Of a stretch of DNA of 47,148 nucleotides, positions 8,143 to 16,428 are shown in pieces (the first letter of the stretch is position 1; the number at the start of each line of letters is the position of its first letter). The notes under the pieces are model-generated. The model was not told where the DNA came from. It saw nothing but the letters and a program-made list of their open reading frames with translations, and made no database searches. A program made the translations under genes and the position numbers. This DNA comes from Actinobacteria bacterium 69-20 (GTDB taxonomy: Bacteria > Actinomycetota > Actinomycetes > Mycobacteriales > Nakamurellaceae). The stretch covers positions 164,345 through 211,492 of the forward strand of contig MKSW01000013.1 of NCBI GenBank assembly GCA_001897425.1. Direction: 5' to 3'.

Positions 8143-8410
8143 CGATGAACGTGATGGCCAGCGCGAGGGCGACGGCGGCGAGTATGACCGCCATCGGAAG
8201 GCGTCGAGTCCTTGGTGGCGTCGGCGTCGATGTCGGTATCGGGAGGTCACGTGTGAGCATGTCGAGTTCACCGACCGTGCGGGAGCGATACGCCGCGTCC
8301 GCGCGTTGCGTGAATTCGTCGAGGGTGAGTCGGCCGGTCCCGACCTCCTCGCGGAGCACGGTCACGGTGTGATTCCGATCGGTGTCAGATGCCCGCATCC
8401 GAGAGTCCAT
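8063..8410 (-). CDS. DUF1707 membrane-anchored protein
   Basis: This 115-residue protein starts with the DUF1707 signature, MRASDTDRNHTVTVLREEV followed by GRLTLDEFTQRADAAYRSRTVGEL and LTRDLP, over residues 5 to 56. One hydrophobic helix (MAVILAAVALALAITFIVMS) follows near residue 73. The tail is methionine- and histidine-containing (DGQTMDHVMTQMMSK), which might bind metal but could be chance. DUF1707 is widespread in actinobacteria without a firm function. The gene stands alone, converging with the membrane-protein remnant and followed on the other side by the L,D-transpeptidase gene on the same strand. Confidence 0.85.
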   Translation of the reverse strand: MDSRMRASDTDRNHTVTVLREEVGTGRLTLDEFTQRADAAYRSRTVGELDMLTRDLPIPTSTPTPPRTRRLPMAVILAAVALALAITFIVMSARIGIGPMDGQTMDHVMTQMMSK

Positions 8411-8541
8411 AGTGCACCTCCGACTGGCCGATCACTGTGTCTTCCACGTTACCCACCGGCCGGTCAGTGCCAGGCTCGGAAACGAACCCGTGTCCGGCCG
8501 CGCCGCTCGCGCCTTGTACGCGGTGGCGGTTGAGGCGCGGC

Positions 8542-9861
8542 TCATAGCGCGGAGAAGGTTTTCCATTGGGTGTAGGGAACGGACCAGTCCCAGATGTAGT
8601 CGGCTTGGGTCATGGGGACGCCGGTGTCTTCGACGTCGACGGGCACGCCGTAGTAGACCATGTTGTAGAACGTTTCGGCGTCTTTGAGGCTCATGTTGAC
8701 GCACCCGTGCGAGACGTTTTCCTTGCCGAGCAGGCCCTTGTCGGCGACTTCCTGGTTGGCGTGGATGAATTCGCCGTTGTTGTTCATGCGCACCGCCCAG
8801 TAGGCCTTGAATCCGCAGTAGCCGTATTTCGGGTTGCACATGATCTTCAGATCGAGTTTCTCGGTGATGACGTGGATGCCGGATACGGTGGTGCGCCCGT
8901 CGTCGACCGAGGCGGGCACGCCGTAGGCGACGGGGAAGTTTTTGATGACGTTGTCGCCTTCGACCACGAGCAGGCGATGGGAGGCAACCTTGGCGATGAC
9001 TTTCAGGGCTGGGCCGATGGTGAAGTCGCGGACGACGTTCTCGCGGCCCCAGCCGTCGCCGTAGTTGACCCCGTACAGGTTGGCTTCGAGGTGCACCTTG
9101 GTCCCGGCGGGCCAGTATTCTTTGGGCCGGAAGTGCACGCGGGACTGTTTGATGCCGTTTCCTTGGATGTCTTCGTCCTGCATCCAGCCCCACGAGCCTT
9201 CGATGCCAATTGGCTGATCATTGGCGTCGGTGGCGGTAACCCGCAGATTCCTTTCGGCGACGGCGCGATTGGCGACCGCAGCCGCGAAGGTGACGACGAT
9301 CGGGGCGGCGATACCCACGGTCTGCCCGTTGGGGATCTGGACCGCCGCCCGCATTGTTTCAGCCGGTTCGGCGGTGGTGAAGGTGCCGGTGAGTGGTTGG
9401 CGGCTGCCGTCGGAAGCGGTGGCGGTGCCGGTCAGCGTGTATTTCACCCCGTATTTCGGGCGATCGGTCGCGGTCCACGTGTGTTTGTCCTCGGCGATGG
9501 TTCCGGCGATGACCGCTCCGCCAGCACCGGTGAGGGTGACCTCGTCGATTGCGGCGTTGAACACGGCCACGGTGATCGGCTCTGCCGGGGCGACGCCGGT
9601 GGCGCCAGCAGCCGGGGTCATCGTCATCCGGGCTGGCTGGATCGATGCGGCCGCGCTGCTGATCGGTGGGGTTTTGTCGATTGTCGTGGTGGTGGAGCTG
9701 GCGGACGCTTGCCCGGTTGGGATCGTCGGATCGGTGGTCGGCGGCACGGTGATCGTCGTGGTGACGGCACCTGTTCCACCGACGGAGCATGCTGTCAACG
9801 CGGCTGTGGCGGTCAGGCCGATTCCGCCAAGTAGAACCTGTCGCCGGGAAATGCTGGTCAT
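8542..9861 (-). CDS. L,D-transpeptidase lipoprotein 1 (YkuD domain)
   Basis: This 439-residue exported enzyme would form 3-3 peptidoglycan cross-links, a reaction insensitive to most penicillins. The N-terminus has SRRQVLLGGIGL followed by a lipobox, LTAC, so it resembles a Tat-exported lipoprotein. A Pro/Thr-rich linker and bacterial Ig-like domains occupy about residues 60-280, as in mycobacterial LdtMt2. The catalytic YkuD domain ends with VSHGCVNMSL (His385, Cys387). The ATG at 9861 has AAGGA 5 bases upstream; the ATG at 9879 lacks a comparable site. An ACTAT-N5-ATAGT operator lies 87 bases upstream. The downstream neighbour is unrelated, so it is probably monocistronic. Confidence 0.93.
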   Translation of the reverse strand: MTSISRRQVLLGGIGLTATAALTACSVGGTGAVTTTITVPPTTDPTIPTGQASASSTTTTIDKTPPISSAAASIQPARMTMTPAAGATGVAPAEPITVAVFNAAIDEVTLTGAGGAVIAGTIAEDKHTWTATDRPKYGVKYTLTGTATASDGSRQPLTGTFTTAEPAETMRAAVQIPNGQTVGIAAPIVVTFAAAVANRAVAERNLRVTATDANDQPIGIEGSWGWMQDEDIQGNGIKQSRVHFRPKEYWPAGTKVHLEANLYGVNYGDGWGRENVVRDFTIGPALKVIAKVASHRLLVVEGDNVIKNFPVAYGVPASVDDGRTTVSGIHVITEKLDLKIMCNPKYGYCGFKAYWAVRMNNNGEFIHANQEVADKGLLGKENVSHGCVNMSLKDAETFYNMVYYGVPVDVEDTGVPMTQADYIWDWSVPYTQWKTFSAL

Positions 9862-9947
9862 GGCTTCCTTGCTGTGCATCGGAACTGGTAGCGGCGGATC
9901 CGGGGTCAACGGAAAACAAGCCTCGCCATTCGTCGCGGATCACTACC

Positions 9948-9962
9948 ACTATCCGTGATAGT
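9948..9962 (-). promoter_or_regulatory. ACTAT-N5-ATAGT operator, site A (L,D-transpeptidase 1)
   Basis: ACTATCCGTGATAGT is a near-perfect dyad. Read on the minus strand, its distal arm gives GATAGT as a possible -10. It is the first of seven copies of the motif and points only at the L,D-transpeptidase gene. Confidence 0.7.
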
Positions 9963-10050
9963 ACAAAATCTCGCTAGCGGAGCGCGGCACCAACTGTGGA
10001 CTGGCGGTGTGCACTGCGGTTGGATCGGACCGGCGGGCGCCGTCGCGGTG

Positions 10051-10932
10051 TCACGGCACGAGCGTGTCAGTGCTGGCGCCGGCGTCGGTGGTTTGCAGCA
10101 CTGCCCCGTCGATGGAGACGATGATTTCGACGCGCCCATTGTTGTCGCGCCGGGCGGATAGCGTGTCGATGGTGCCGAGTGCTTTCGGGCCGAGGGTCCA
10201 GGTCGCGCCGGCGTCGCCACTGGTCGCCAGGCGGCCGGCCGTCGTGGCAATTGCGATGGTCTGTTCGTCGGCCCAGGCGACCAGGACGGCGGGCTCCGGC
10301 GGCGCCAGGGTTTGCCAGGTGGTGGCATTGTCGGCGCTGCGGAGCAGGCCTGCTTCGGTCGTGGCCAGCAGGGTGCCGGTCTGCGGGGAGGCGGCCAGAG
10401 TGCGGGGCGGGGCAGGAATGCTATGAACAGTCCATGCCGTACGGTCCTCCGAGACGCGGAGCGCGCCGTCGAAGCCGGCCACGGTGTCCGGCCCGACGGT
10501 TAGCGCATGGAAGTCGGATTCGCCACCTCTCGAGGCGGCCTGCCAGGTTTGTCCGGAGTCTTTCGAGGTGATCAGCCCGACAGGTTGGGGCAGATCGACG
10601 CCGGCGCCAGGATGGCCGGAGGCGTAGAAGGTGCCGTCTGCCCCGATCGCGAAGCCCATCAGATCGATGGGTGGCCCGACCTGCCGCAAACTGTCGCCGG
10701 TTTGCCGGAACAGGCCCGCGTGAGTGGCCAGCAGCAGATCGCCGGTGGCCGGTTCGCGCATCGCCCCGTGGATATGCATCAGCAGGGGTGCAGACTCGGC
10801 TGTGTCAGCCGCGCCCGACGCCCCAGCGGTGGCCGCCGGTGTTGCGGTACAGCCCGCGAGCAGCCCGAATGTGACGACCGCGACCGCGGCGACGGACGCG
10901 GTGATGGCTCGGCGGGAGATCGGGATGCTCAT
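10051..10932 (-). CDS. Beta-propeller (BNR-like) lipoprotein, F510_1955 type
   Basis: The protein has 293 residues and is probably a surface lipoprotein: after an SRRAI-containing N-region and a hydrophobic stretch the lipobox reads LAGC. The mature part has sialidase-like BNR repeats: SKDSGQTWQ, SADNATTWQ and SGDAGATWT, each preceded by a strand. An HIHG motif at the start of the mature domain is typical of the F510_1955 group, which is often next to multicopper oxidases in actinobacteria. No enzymatic activity can be claimed. The ATG overlaps the oxidase stop by 4 bases (ATGA), so it is co-translated with it and probably serves copper handling outside the membrane. Confidence 0.8.
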   Translation of the reverse strand: MSIPISRRAITASVAAVAVVTFGLLAGCTATPAATAGASGAADTAESAPLLMHIHGAMREPATGDLLLATHAGLFRQTGDSLRQVGPPIDLMGFAIGADGTFYASGHPGAGVDLPQPVGLITSKDSGQTWQAASRGGESDFHALTVGPDTVAGFDGALRVSEDRTAWTVHSIPAPPRTLAASPQTGTLLATTEAGLLRSADNATTWQTLAPPEPAVLVAWADEQTIAIATTAGRLATSGDAGATWTLGPKALGTIDTLSARRDNNGRVEIIVSIDGAVLQTTDAGASTDTLVP

Positions 10933-12440
10933 GACGTGTACTTCAGGGCGATCATCATGCCGGCCTCGGCGTGATAAATGTTGTGGCAGTGGATCATCCA
11001 GTTTCCTTTGTTGTCGGCGTCCAGGTCAATCGGGATGCGTTGCATCGGCGCCATCAGCACGGTGTCTTTGCGCAGCCCGGAGGGCAGTGCGAAAGTGTGG
11101 CCGTGCACGTGCAGCGGGTGGGTCATCATCGACATGTTGACCGCGTCGATACGCAGCCGCTGCCCGGCGGCGACGGTCAGGGGTTTGTTTTTGCCGTAAG
11201 TGGCGCCGTTGATGCCCCACAGGTAGGGGTTCATCGAGCCTTGCAGGGTGAGCCGCTCAGTGGCGTCCGGCGCCCTGTCGGCTAGCCGGGCCGAGTCGGC
11301 GGGGGTGAGCTCGGAGCCGATCAGCACTCGGCCTCCCAGTTCTGTGGGGGTGACATCCGCAGCGGGGGCGGCGCCGCCCCCGCTGCGGATCAGGGCCAGG
11401 CCCTGGCCGCCGGCGGTCTTGCCGAACGGTCGGGCCACCAGGGGGAAGGCCCCGTCCTTGAGGGTGACGATCGCGTCATAGCGTTCGCCCATACCGATAT
11501 ACAAGGCGTCGGTATCGCTCGGCTGTACGGGCCAACCGTCGGTGTGCGTGACCGTCATGCGGTGCCCGCCGAGCGCGACAGCGAAGATCGTGTCCGACGC
11601 GGCGTTGATGATGCGCAACCGGACCCGCTGCCCAGGCCGGGCGGAGAGCACATCCGGGGCGGCCGGGACCTTGCCGTTGATCAAAAAGTACGGATAGGTG
11701 ACGTCACCGGCGTCGCCCCACGGCGCCGCGCCACTCCCCATTCCGCCCATGGAGCCGTGATCCATTCGGCTCATGGAGCCCATTTCCATGCCGCCATCGC
11801 TGCCGCCGGCGGTGAGGTCTTTGAGCACCTGGTCGGGGGTGGTGCCGGTGCCGTCGATCCAGTCGTCGAGGATGACGACCCATTCGGTGTCGTAGCCGCC
11901 GGGCTCGTGCGGGTCGTCGATGATCAGCGGCGCATACAGGCCGCGGTCGAGTTGCACCCCGACGTGCGGATGGAAGAAGTAGGTGCCTGGGTCGGGCGCC
12001 GTGAACCGGTAGACATATCTCCCGCCGGGCGTGACCGGGTCCTGGGTGAGGCCGGGCACCCCGTCGGCGTGGTTGGCTACGCGGATGCCGTGCCAGTGGA
12101 TCGTAGTGTCCGCCGGAAGCTGATTGTCCAGAGTGATCTCCAGGGTGTCGCCGGCGGTGGCGCGCAGCACCCGGCCGGGTAGCGCGTCGCCGTACGCCCA
12201 CGTGTTGACGGTCGGGCCGCCCAGATCGAGGGTGGCCGGCTTGGCCACGATGGTTTCGCGCACCACTTTTTGGCCGACGGCCGGGCCGACGGTCGGTGCG
12301 GGCCCGACCGTGCTGCCTGCGCTTCCGGTCGACGTGGTGCCGCCGGGCGCGGGGGCCTGGCGGCTACAGGCGGCCAGTGCCGCGGTCGCGGCCAGGCCGA
12401 GGCCGCCGAGAAGGACACGGCGGCGGGACAGATCGGTCAT
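10929..12440 (-). CDS. Multicopper oxidase lipoprotein (MmcO/CopO-like)
   Basis: This 503-residue exported enzyme is expected to oxidise Cu(I) to the less toxic Cu(II). All four copper-binding segments are present: TIHWHGIRV, TYFFHPHVG, HPLHVHGHTF and WMIHCHNIYHAEAGM. A Met/His-rich loop (GMEMGSMSRMDHGSMGGMG) around residues 220-245 resembles the copper-binding loop of CueO-type oxidases. The N-terminus has SRRRVLLGGLGL and the lipobox LAAC, so it should be Tat-exported and lipid-anchored, as described for mycobacterial MmcO. The ATG at 12440 has GAAGGA at a good distance. It is the middle gene of SHOCT protein-oxidase-propeller lipoprotein, downstream of a cop-box-like repeat. Confidence 0.95.
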   Translation of the reverse strand: MTDLSRRRVLLGGLGLAATAALAACSRQAPAPGGTTSTGSAGSTVGPAPTVGPAVGQKVVRETIVAKPATLDLGGPTVNTWAYGDALPGRVLRATAGDTLEITLDNQLPADTTIHWHGIRVANHADGVPGLTQDPVTPGGRYVYRFTAPDPGTYFFHPHVGVQLDRGLYAPLIIDDPHEPGGYDTEWVVILDDWIDGTGTTPDQVLKDLTAGGSDGGMEMGSMSRMDHGSMGGMGSGAAPWGDAGDVTYPYFLINGKVPAAPDVLSARPGQRVRLRIINAASDTIFAVALGGHRMTVTHTDGWPVQPSDTDALYIGMGERYDAIVTLKDGAFPLVARPFGKTAGGQGLALIRSGGGAAPAADVTPTELGGRVLIGSELTPADSARLADRAPDATERLTLQGSMNPYLWGINGATYGKNKPLTVAAGQRLRIDAVNMSMMTHPLHVHGHTFALPSGLRKDTVLMAPMQRIPIDLDADNKGNWMIHCHNIYHAEAGMMIALKYTS

Positions 12441-12477
12441 GGGATCCTTCACGAAACTTGATGGCTGGCGGTAGTGG

Positions 12478-12723
12478 TCAGTGGCCGTCGATGAGGATGC
12501 GGCGGCGCTGTTCGTACTGTTCCGGGCTGATCTCGCCGCGGGCCAGGCCCTCTTGCAGCAGCGTCAACGGGTCTGGTCTCGCCGCGCCCACCTGCCTTTC
12601 GCCGCGACTGCCCCGCCACAGCGCCCGTATCACCAGGGCGACTATCACCCAGAAGGCAACCACGCCGACGGCCATGGACAGCCACATCAGCCAGCCCGCG
12701 CCGGATCCGAAGCCCCACATCAT
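12478..12723 (-). CDS. SHOCT-domain membrane protein
   Basis: This 81-residue protein has one transmembrane helix (WLMWLSMAVGVVAFWVIVALV) and a C-terminal SHOCT module (DPLTLLQEGLARGEISPEQYEQRR). SHOCT domains are short oligomerisation helices of unknown exact role. The ATGATG start has GGGAGG 7 bases upstream, which decides against the longer form from 12750. It is the first gene of the copper operon, 37 bases before the multicopper oxidase gene, and diverges from copR. A role in copper handling is suggested only by this context. Confidence 0.8.
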   Translation of the reverse strand: MMWGFGSGAGWLMWLSMAVGVVAFWVIVALVIRALWRGSRGERQVGAARPDPLTLLQEGLARGEISPEQYEQRRRILIDGH

Positions 12724-12818
12724 CGCGAACCTCCCATCGCTCGTTGCCACGCGGCCGTGTCGCTAGCGGCCCTGCACCTAGCCTGCCTATCGCACGTTGT
12801 GGTGATGCGAAGCCGTGA

Positions 12819-12838
12819 TGAAGGTTTGATGAAGATCC
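12819..12838 (+). promoter_or_regulatory. cop-box-like direct repeat (CopR site)
   Basis: TGAAGGTTTGATGAAGATCC matches the Corynebacterium glutamicum cop box, TGAAGATTTnnTGAAGATTT, at 15 of 18 defined positions. Two TGATGAAG units are 11 bases apart, one helical turn, as expected for an OmpR-family dimer. It lies between the divergent oxidase operon and copRS. Confidence 0.7.
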
Positions 12839-12886
12839 ACCGGCCGGACCCCGCTTCCTGCCGCTACTGCCGGACGGGCCGGAACA

Positions 12887-13612
12887 ATGACGACTGTGAA
12901 CAGCAGCGGATCGGCAGCCGGCCGGGTGTTGATCGTCGAAGATGAGCGGGCGCTTGCCACCATGATCGCCGCCTACCTGTCCCGGGCCGGGTTCGAGACG
13001 TCGGCGGTGCATACCGGCGGCGAGGCGGTCGCGGCGGTCCGCGATCAGTTGCCGGATGTGGTGATCCTCGATCTGGGCCTGCCGGGCGTGGACGGCATCG
13101 AGGTGTGCCGGCAGATCCGCACGTTCTCCGACTGCTACGTCCTTATCGCTACCGCCCGCAAAGGCGAGATCGATACGCTGATCGGCCTGTCGGTCGGCGC
13201 CGACGACTACATCGTCAAACCGTTCAGCGCACGGGAGCTGGTGGCGCGCGTCCAAACGGTCTTGCGCCGACCCCGCACCGGGAAGCGGGCAGATGACCAT
13301 GCGGGCGAGCCGGCACTGGTGTTCGGCGAGTTGTCCGTTGACCCAGCTGGCCGACAGGTCCAGCTCGCCGGCGCGGCGGTGCCGTTGACCCCTACCGAGC
13401 GGGAAATGCTCATCGTGCTTGCGGCGCGTCCGGCTCTGGCGTTCACCCGGCGGCAGCTCATTGACGCGGTATGGGGAAGCGAGTGGGTCGGCGACGAGCG
13501 GATGGTCGACGTACACGTCGCGAACCTGCGGAAAAAGCTCGGCGACGACCCCGCCTCCGCCCGCTACGTGACGACCGTCCGCGGCGTCGGCTACCGAATG
13601 GGACAAGGATGA
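12887..13612 (+). CDS. copR: OmpR/PhoB-family response regulator (CopR-like)
   Basis: This 241-residue protein has a receiver domain (about 14-125) with phospho-acceptor Asp62 in VVILDLGLPG, a conserved Thr/Ala region (LIATARK) and the KPFSARELVARV lysine motif. The C-terminal winged helix (about 145-238) includes LTPTEREMLIVLA, DVHVANLRKKL and RYVTTVRGVGYRM. Its gene overlaps the sensor kinase by 4 bases. The symbol follows the arrangement in C. glutamicum, where CopRS controls a multicopper oxidase operon through a cop box: here the same kind of repeat separates copR from a divergent oxidase operon. The copper stimulus is therefore inferred. Confidence 0.85.
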   Translation: MTTVNSSGSAAGRVLIVEDERALATMIAAYLSRAGFETSAVHTGGEAVAAVRDQLPDVVILDLGLPGVDGIEVCRQIRTFSDCYVLIATARKGEIDTLIGLSVGADDYIVKPFSARELVARVQTVLRRPRTGKRADDHAGEPALVFGELSVDPAGRQVQLAGAAVPLTPTEREMLIVLAARPALAFTRRQLIDAVWGSEWVGDERMVDVHVANLRKKLGDDPASARYVTTVRGVGYRMGQG

Positions 13613-14733
13613 AAACCCGTGCAACTCGTCCGCTTCGCGGTGGGCTGACCACTCGCCTGCTGATCGGCCAAATACTCGTGCTGCTGGCCGGCGCGGTGAC
13701 CGCAGGCGCCGTTGCGGCGATCATCGGGCCCCTCGTCTTCCACGACCATCTCATGCGGGTCGGTAAGGGTGACGACGCGGCGGAGTTGACCCACATCGAG
13801 ATGGCCTACCGCGACGCATCTCTGCTATCGGTAGGCGTCGGCCTTTTGGTGGCGCTGGTCGCTGCGACCGGCGTGACCTGGTTTTTCACCCGGCGCCTTC
13901 GCCGTCCGATGCGTTTGGTCGCGGCCGGTGCACGCGAGGTCGCGCGCGGCCACTACGCAACCCGCATTCCTGATGTCGGCTCCGGCACGGAGTTAGGTGA
14001 GCTGGCTGCCGCGTTCAACGCGATGGCAGCGCGGCTGGAGGACATCGAGAACACCCGCCGACGGATGCTCGCCGACCTCGCCCACGAGCTGCGCACCCCG
14101 ATCGCGACCCTCGTCGCCTACCACGACGGGCTGCACGACGGCATCGCAACGCTCAGCGAAGAGTCCCGCACCATCCTTGCGACCCAAACCGGCCGATTGA
14201 CACGGCTCGCCGACGACATCGACGAGGTGGTCACCGCCGAGGAAGGCCGCCTCGACCTGCGCCTCGAAACGGTCGCGGTGTCCGACCTGCTGTGGGCAAT
14301 GCATAACGAAACGCGCGACCGGTACGCACACAAGGGCGTCAACCTCGTCGTCGACGCCGACGGGGCCGCCGGGCTGCGCGTGACCGTCGACCGGCGGCGC
14401 ATCGCCCAGGCCCTGGCCAACCTGCTTGCCAATGCCCTGCGCCATACCCCACCAGGAGGCACGGTGACGATCAGCGCCGTCCGCACCCGCGGCGCGGCGG
14501 CCATCACCGTCGCCGACAACGGCGACGGCATCCCCGCCGGACAACTGCCGCGCATCTTCGAACGCTTCTACCGCGGCGACGCGGCCCGAGCGCACGGCCA
14601 AACCGGATCGGGCATCGGCCTGACCATCACCAAGGCCATCATCGACGCCCACGACGGCCACATCACCGCCGAAAGCCGTGGGCCCGGCGAGGGTGCGGCA
14701 TTCACGATGACGCTACCGCGAGCCATCGCGTAA
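13609..14733 (+). CDS. copS: Membrane sensor histidine kinase (CopS-like)
   Basis: This 374-residue kinase has two transmembrane helices, about 20-45 and 70-90, enclosing only ~30 extracytoplasmic residues that include FHDHLMRVGKGDDAAELTHIEM; the histidines and methionines there could bind copper. HAMP follows (RPMRLVAAGAREVARGHY), then the phospho-acceptor LAHELRTPIATL with His159, the N-box LANLLANALRHTP, and the G-boxes DNGDGIP and GSGIGLTI. The ATG lies in an ATGA overlap with copR, so I reject an upstream start at 13471. It should phosphorylate CopR. The short sensor loop is normal for metal-sensing kinases. Confidence 0.87.
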   Translation: MKTRATRPLRGGLTTRLLIGQILVLLAGAVTAGAVAAIIGPLVFHDHLMRVGKGDDAAELTHIEMAYRDASLLSVGVGLLVALVAATGVTWFFTRRLRRPMRLVAAGAREVARGHYATRIPDVGSGTELGELAAAFNAMAARLEDIENTRRRMLADLAHELRTPIATLVAYHDGLHDGIATLSEESRTILATQTGRLTRLADDIDEVVTAEEGRLDLRLETVAVSDLLWAMHNETRDRYAHKGVNLVVDADGAAGLRVTVDRRRIAQALANLLANALRHTPPGGTVTISAVRTRGAAAITVADNGDGIPAGQLPRIFERFYRGDAARAHGQTGSGIGLTITKAIIDAHDGHITAESRGPGEGAAFTMTLPRAIA

Positions 14734-15046
14734 ACAACGGCAACTAACACGCACGAATTCCTCAACCCACGCACTACTATGCGCTATAGTTGTAACGGCC
14801 TTGTGTGCCGGTCGGCGCGATATCAAAATGCGTGCATCGACCGTCGGCACGGCATCGGCCAGCGGGTTGGCGCCGCACGACCGTGACAAGCCGCTCGCTG
14901 TGTAGCAATCATGACCATCCGCAGGGATCAGGGCTCGCCGAACTTCCTGCGCACAGGTTCGCCACCATGGCCGGAGGCGAAGCGCCCCACCATCAGGTAG
15001 CGCAACTGGCCTGCCGAGTGGTCCTGACGGATATCGGAGAAGGAAC
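14734..15046. other. Operator-containing leader before the DUF3105 gene
   Basis: The stretch holds operator site B and then about 250 bases of probable 5' untranslated leader. A CGCAGG...CCTGCG inverted repeat at about 14920-14952 could fold. No supported gene was seen; an open frame from 14805 lacks family similarity and codon bias. Confidence 0.4.
14776..14790 (+). promoter_or_regulatory. ACTAT-N5-ATAGT operator, site B (DUF3105 gene)
   Basis: ACTATGCGCTATAGT. The right arm forms TATAGT (14785-14790), an excellent -10 hexamer for plus-strand transcription toward the DUF3105 gene. Repressor binding would cover the promoter. Confidence 0.7.
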
Positions 15047-15778
15047 GTGCCAGAACGCAAAAACATCGACCGGGCGGCCGGAGAACGTTCCCCGGATTCC
15101 AACGTGCGCCGCACGGCTGCACGCGGCACCGGTAGTAGGTCGTCCCGCAAAGCGGCGAAGCCGATCGTCCAACGGCGCCAGGTGCCGTGGGGGCTGATTC
15201 TGAGCATCGCACTCGTGGCCGTATTTGCGGTCGTGGTCATCGGCTACGCGCTCACCCGGCCAGGATCGGGATCGGCCAGTACCGCGCCGTATCTCAATGA
15301 ACTGCCCGCGGCGGAAAAGATCACAGGCATTACATTCAAGTCCGAATCGGATCGAACTCATCGTGCTGGAGCGGCCAGTCAGGGCAATATGCCCCCGGTC
15401 GGCGGCAGTCACTCTGCCGTGTGGGCCGACTGCACGGGCACCGTTTATCCCAAGCCAATTGCCGCCGAGAACGCGGTGCACTCGCTGGAGCACGGCGCGG
15501 TCTGGATCACTTACCAGCCCGACTTACCGCAAACCCAGATCGACGCCCTGGCCGCCATGGTGCGCGGTGCAAGCTACACCCTCGTCAGCCCGTACCCCGA
15601 CCAGCAGAGCCCGATCGCCGTGCAAAGCTGGGGATATCAACTCAGCGTCGACTCCGCAGATGATCCACGCCTGACGGAGTTCATCGACACCTTGCGCAAC
15701 AACCCGCGGGCCGCCCCCGAACCTGGTGGCAGCTGCGCCAACCCCGCGTTCAAAACGTCCAACGGTGTTGCCGGATAG
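15047..15778 (+). CDS. DUF3105 membrane-anchored protein
   Basis: This 243-residue protein has a basic N-terminus, one transmembrane helix at about 48-68 (WGLILSIALVAVFAVVVIGY) and an exported DUF3105 domain. Family features are NMPPVGGSH, a following WADCTGTVYPKPIAAENAVH and SLEHGAVWITY. The conserved histidines (GGSH, NAVHSLEHG) and cysteines (ADCTG, GGSCANP) suggest metal or thiol chemistry, but the family has no proven function. The GTG start has GGAGAAGGA directly upstream. It lies downstream of operator site B and is followed by the CPVCNK membrane protein under its own operator. Confidence 0.85.
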   Translation: MPERKNIDRAAGERSPDSNVRRTAARGTGSRSSRKAAKPIVQRRQVPWGLILSIALVAVFAVVVIGYALTRPGSGSASTAPYLNELPAAEKITGITFKSESDRTHRAGAASQGNMPPVGGSHSAVWADCTGTVYPKPIAAENAVHSLEHGAVWITYQPDLPQTQIDALAAMVRGASYTLVSPYPDQQSPIAVQSWGYQLSVDSADDPRLTEFIDTLRNNPRAAPEPGGSCANPAFKTSNGVAG

Positions 15779-15911
15779 CCCACGGGAAGGCCCCACCGCC
15801 GGGCGACACCCGAAGACCGAACCGCGGCCGGTGGAGTGATCAGGTTCGCGACAACTCCCACCCCACCCGGCAGGCAGTGGCTCGACTCAGTGCACCTCGC
15901 ACGCACCTGCT

Positions 15912-15926
15912 ACTACGGGTTATAGT
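15912..15926 (+). promoter_or_regulatory. ACTAC-N5-ATAGT operator, site C, with embedded -10
   Basis: ACTACGGGTTATAGT ends 7 bases before the ATG of the next gene. Its last six bases, TATAGT, place the transcription start at or next to that ATG, giving a leaderless message whose promoter is the operator itself. Confidence 0.7.
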
Positions 15927-15933
15927 ACTAGGG

Positions 15934-16428
15934 ATGATTGCATCTCAGGTGGCGCACCGGCCCTCAATTGCGGAGGCCGTGGCTGGCCTACGCTCATGGC
16001 CGCTGCGGAGGTGGCTGGTGGCCGCGACCGCCGCCGCCGCCGTGGCATTGATCATCGGCGTCCCTACCGGGCTGATCTCCACGTCGTGGTACGCCCGGAT
16101 GACGCCGGTGCTGTGGTGGAACTACCCGATCTGGGTGGTCACAATGCTGCTCTCTGGGCTGGTCGCGGCGACCTACGTGCGCCTTGGTGAGCGGGCAGCC
16201 ACGCCGACCGCCGGAATTTTCGGCGGAGGAGTCCTGTCGATGTTCGCGGTGGGGTGCCCGGTCTGCAACAAGCTGGTCGTCGTGGCGCTCGGAACGTCGG
16301 GCGCACTGAATATCTGGGCACCGATTCAGCCGGTGATAGGCGTGGTGGCACTGGGGCTGCTGGCCTATGCGGCGACGCGACGGCTACAGGCAGATATCCG
16401 ATGCCGGGCCGACCTACTACCGGGATAG
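15934..16428 (+). CDS. Small polytopic membrane protein with a CPVCNK motif
   Basis: This 164-residue protein has four or so hydrophobic segments: WLVAATAAAAVALIIGVPTG, YPIWVVTMLLSGLVAATYV, an internal GGGVLSMFAVG and VIGVVALGLLAYAAT. GCPVCNKLVVVALG at about residue 109 gives a CXXC at the membrane face, a feature of thiol-redox or metal-relay membrane proteins. I know related actinobacterial proteins only as conserved hypotheticals. The ATG at 15934 lies 8 bases after a TATAGT hexamer, so translation is probably leaderless. Under operator site C, it fits the envelope redox theme (TlpA, CcdA) of this block. Confidence 0.75.
   Translation: MIASQVAHRPSIAEAVAGLRSWPLRRWLVAATAAAAVALIIGVPTGLISTSWYARMTPVLWWNYPIWVVTMLLSGLVAATYVRLGERAATPTAGIFGGGVLSMFAVGCPVCNKLVVVALGTSGALNIWAPIQPVIGVVALGLLAYAATRRLQADIRCRADLLPG

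Noticed and set aside
8566-9834. Plus-strand frame of 422 codons opposite the first L,D-transpeptidase
   Set aside because: Gly/Asp/Val-rich low-complexity product without motifs; the real gene on the other strand shows a lipobox and SHGC.
14805-15197. Small open frame directly after operator B
   Set aside because: Composition and lack of motifs or ribosome site argue against coding; it also overlaps the supported DUF3105 start.
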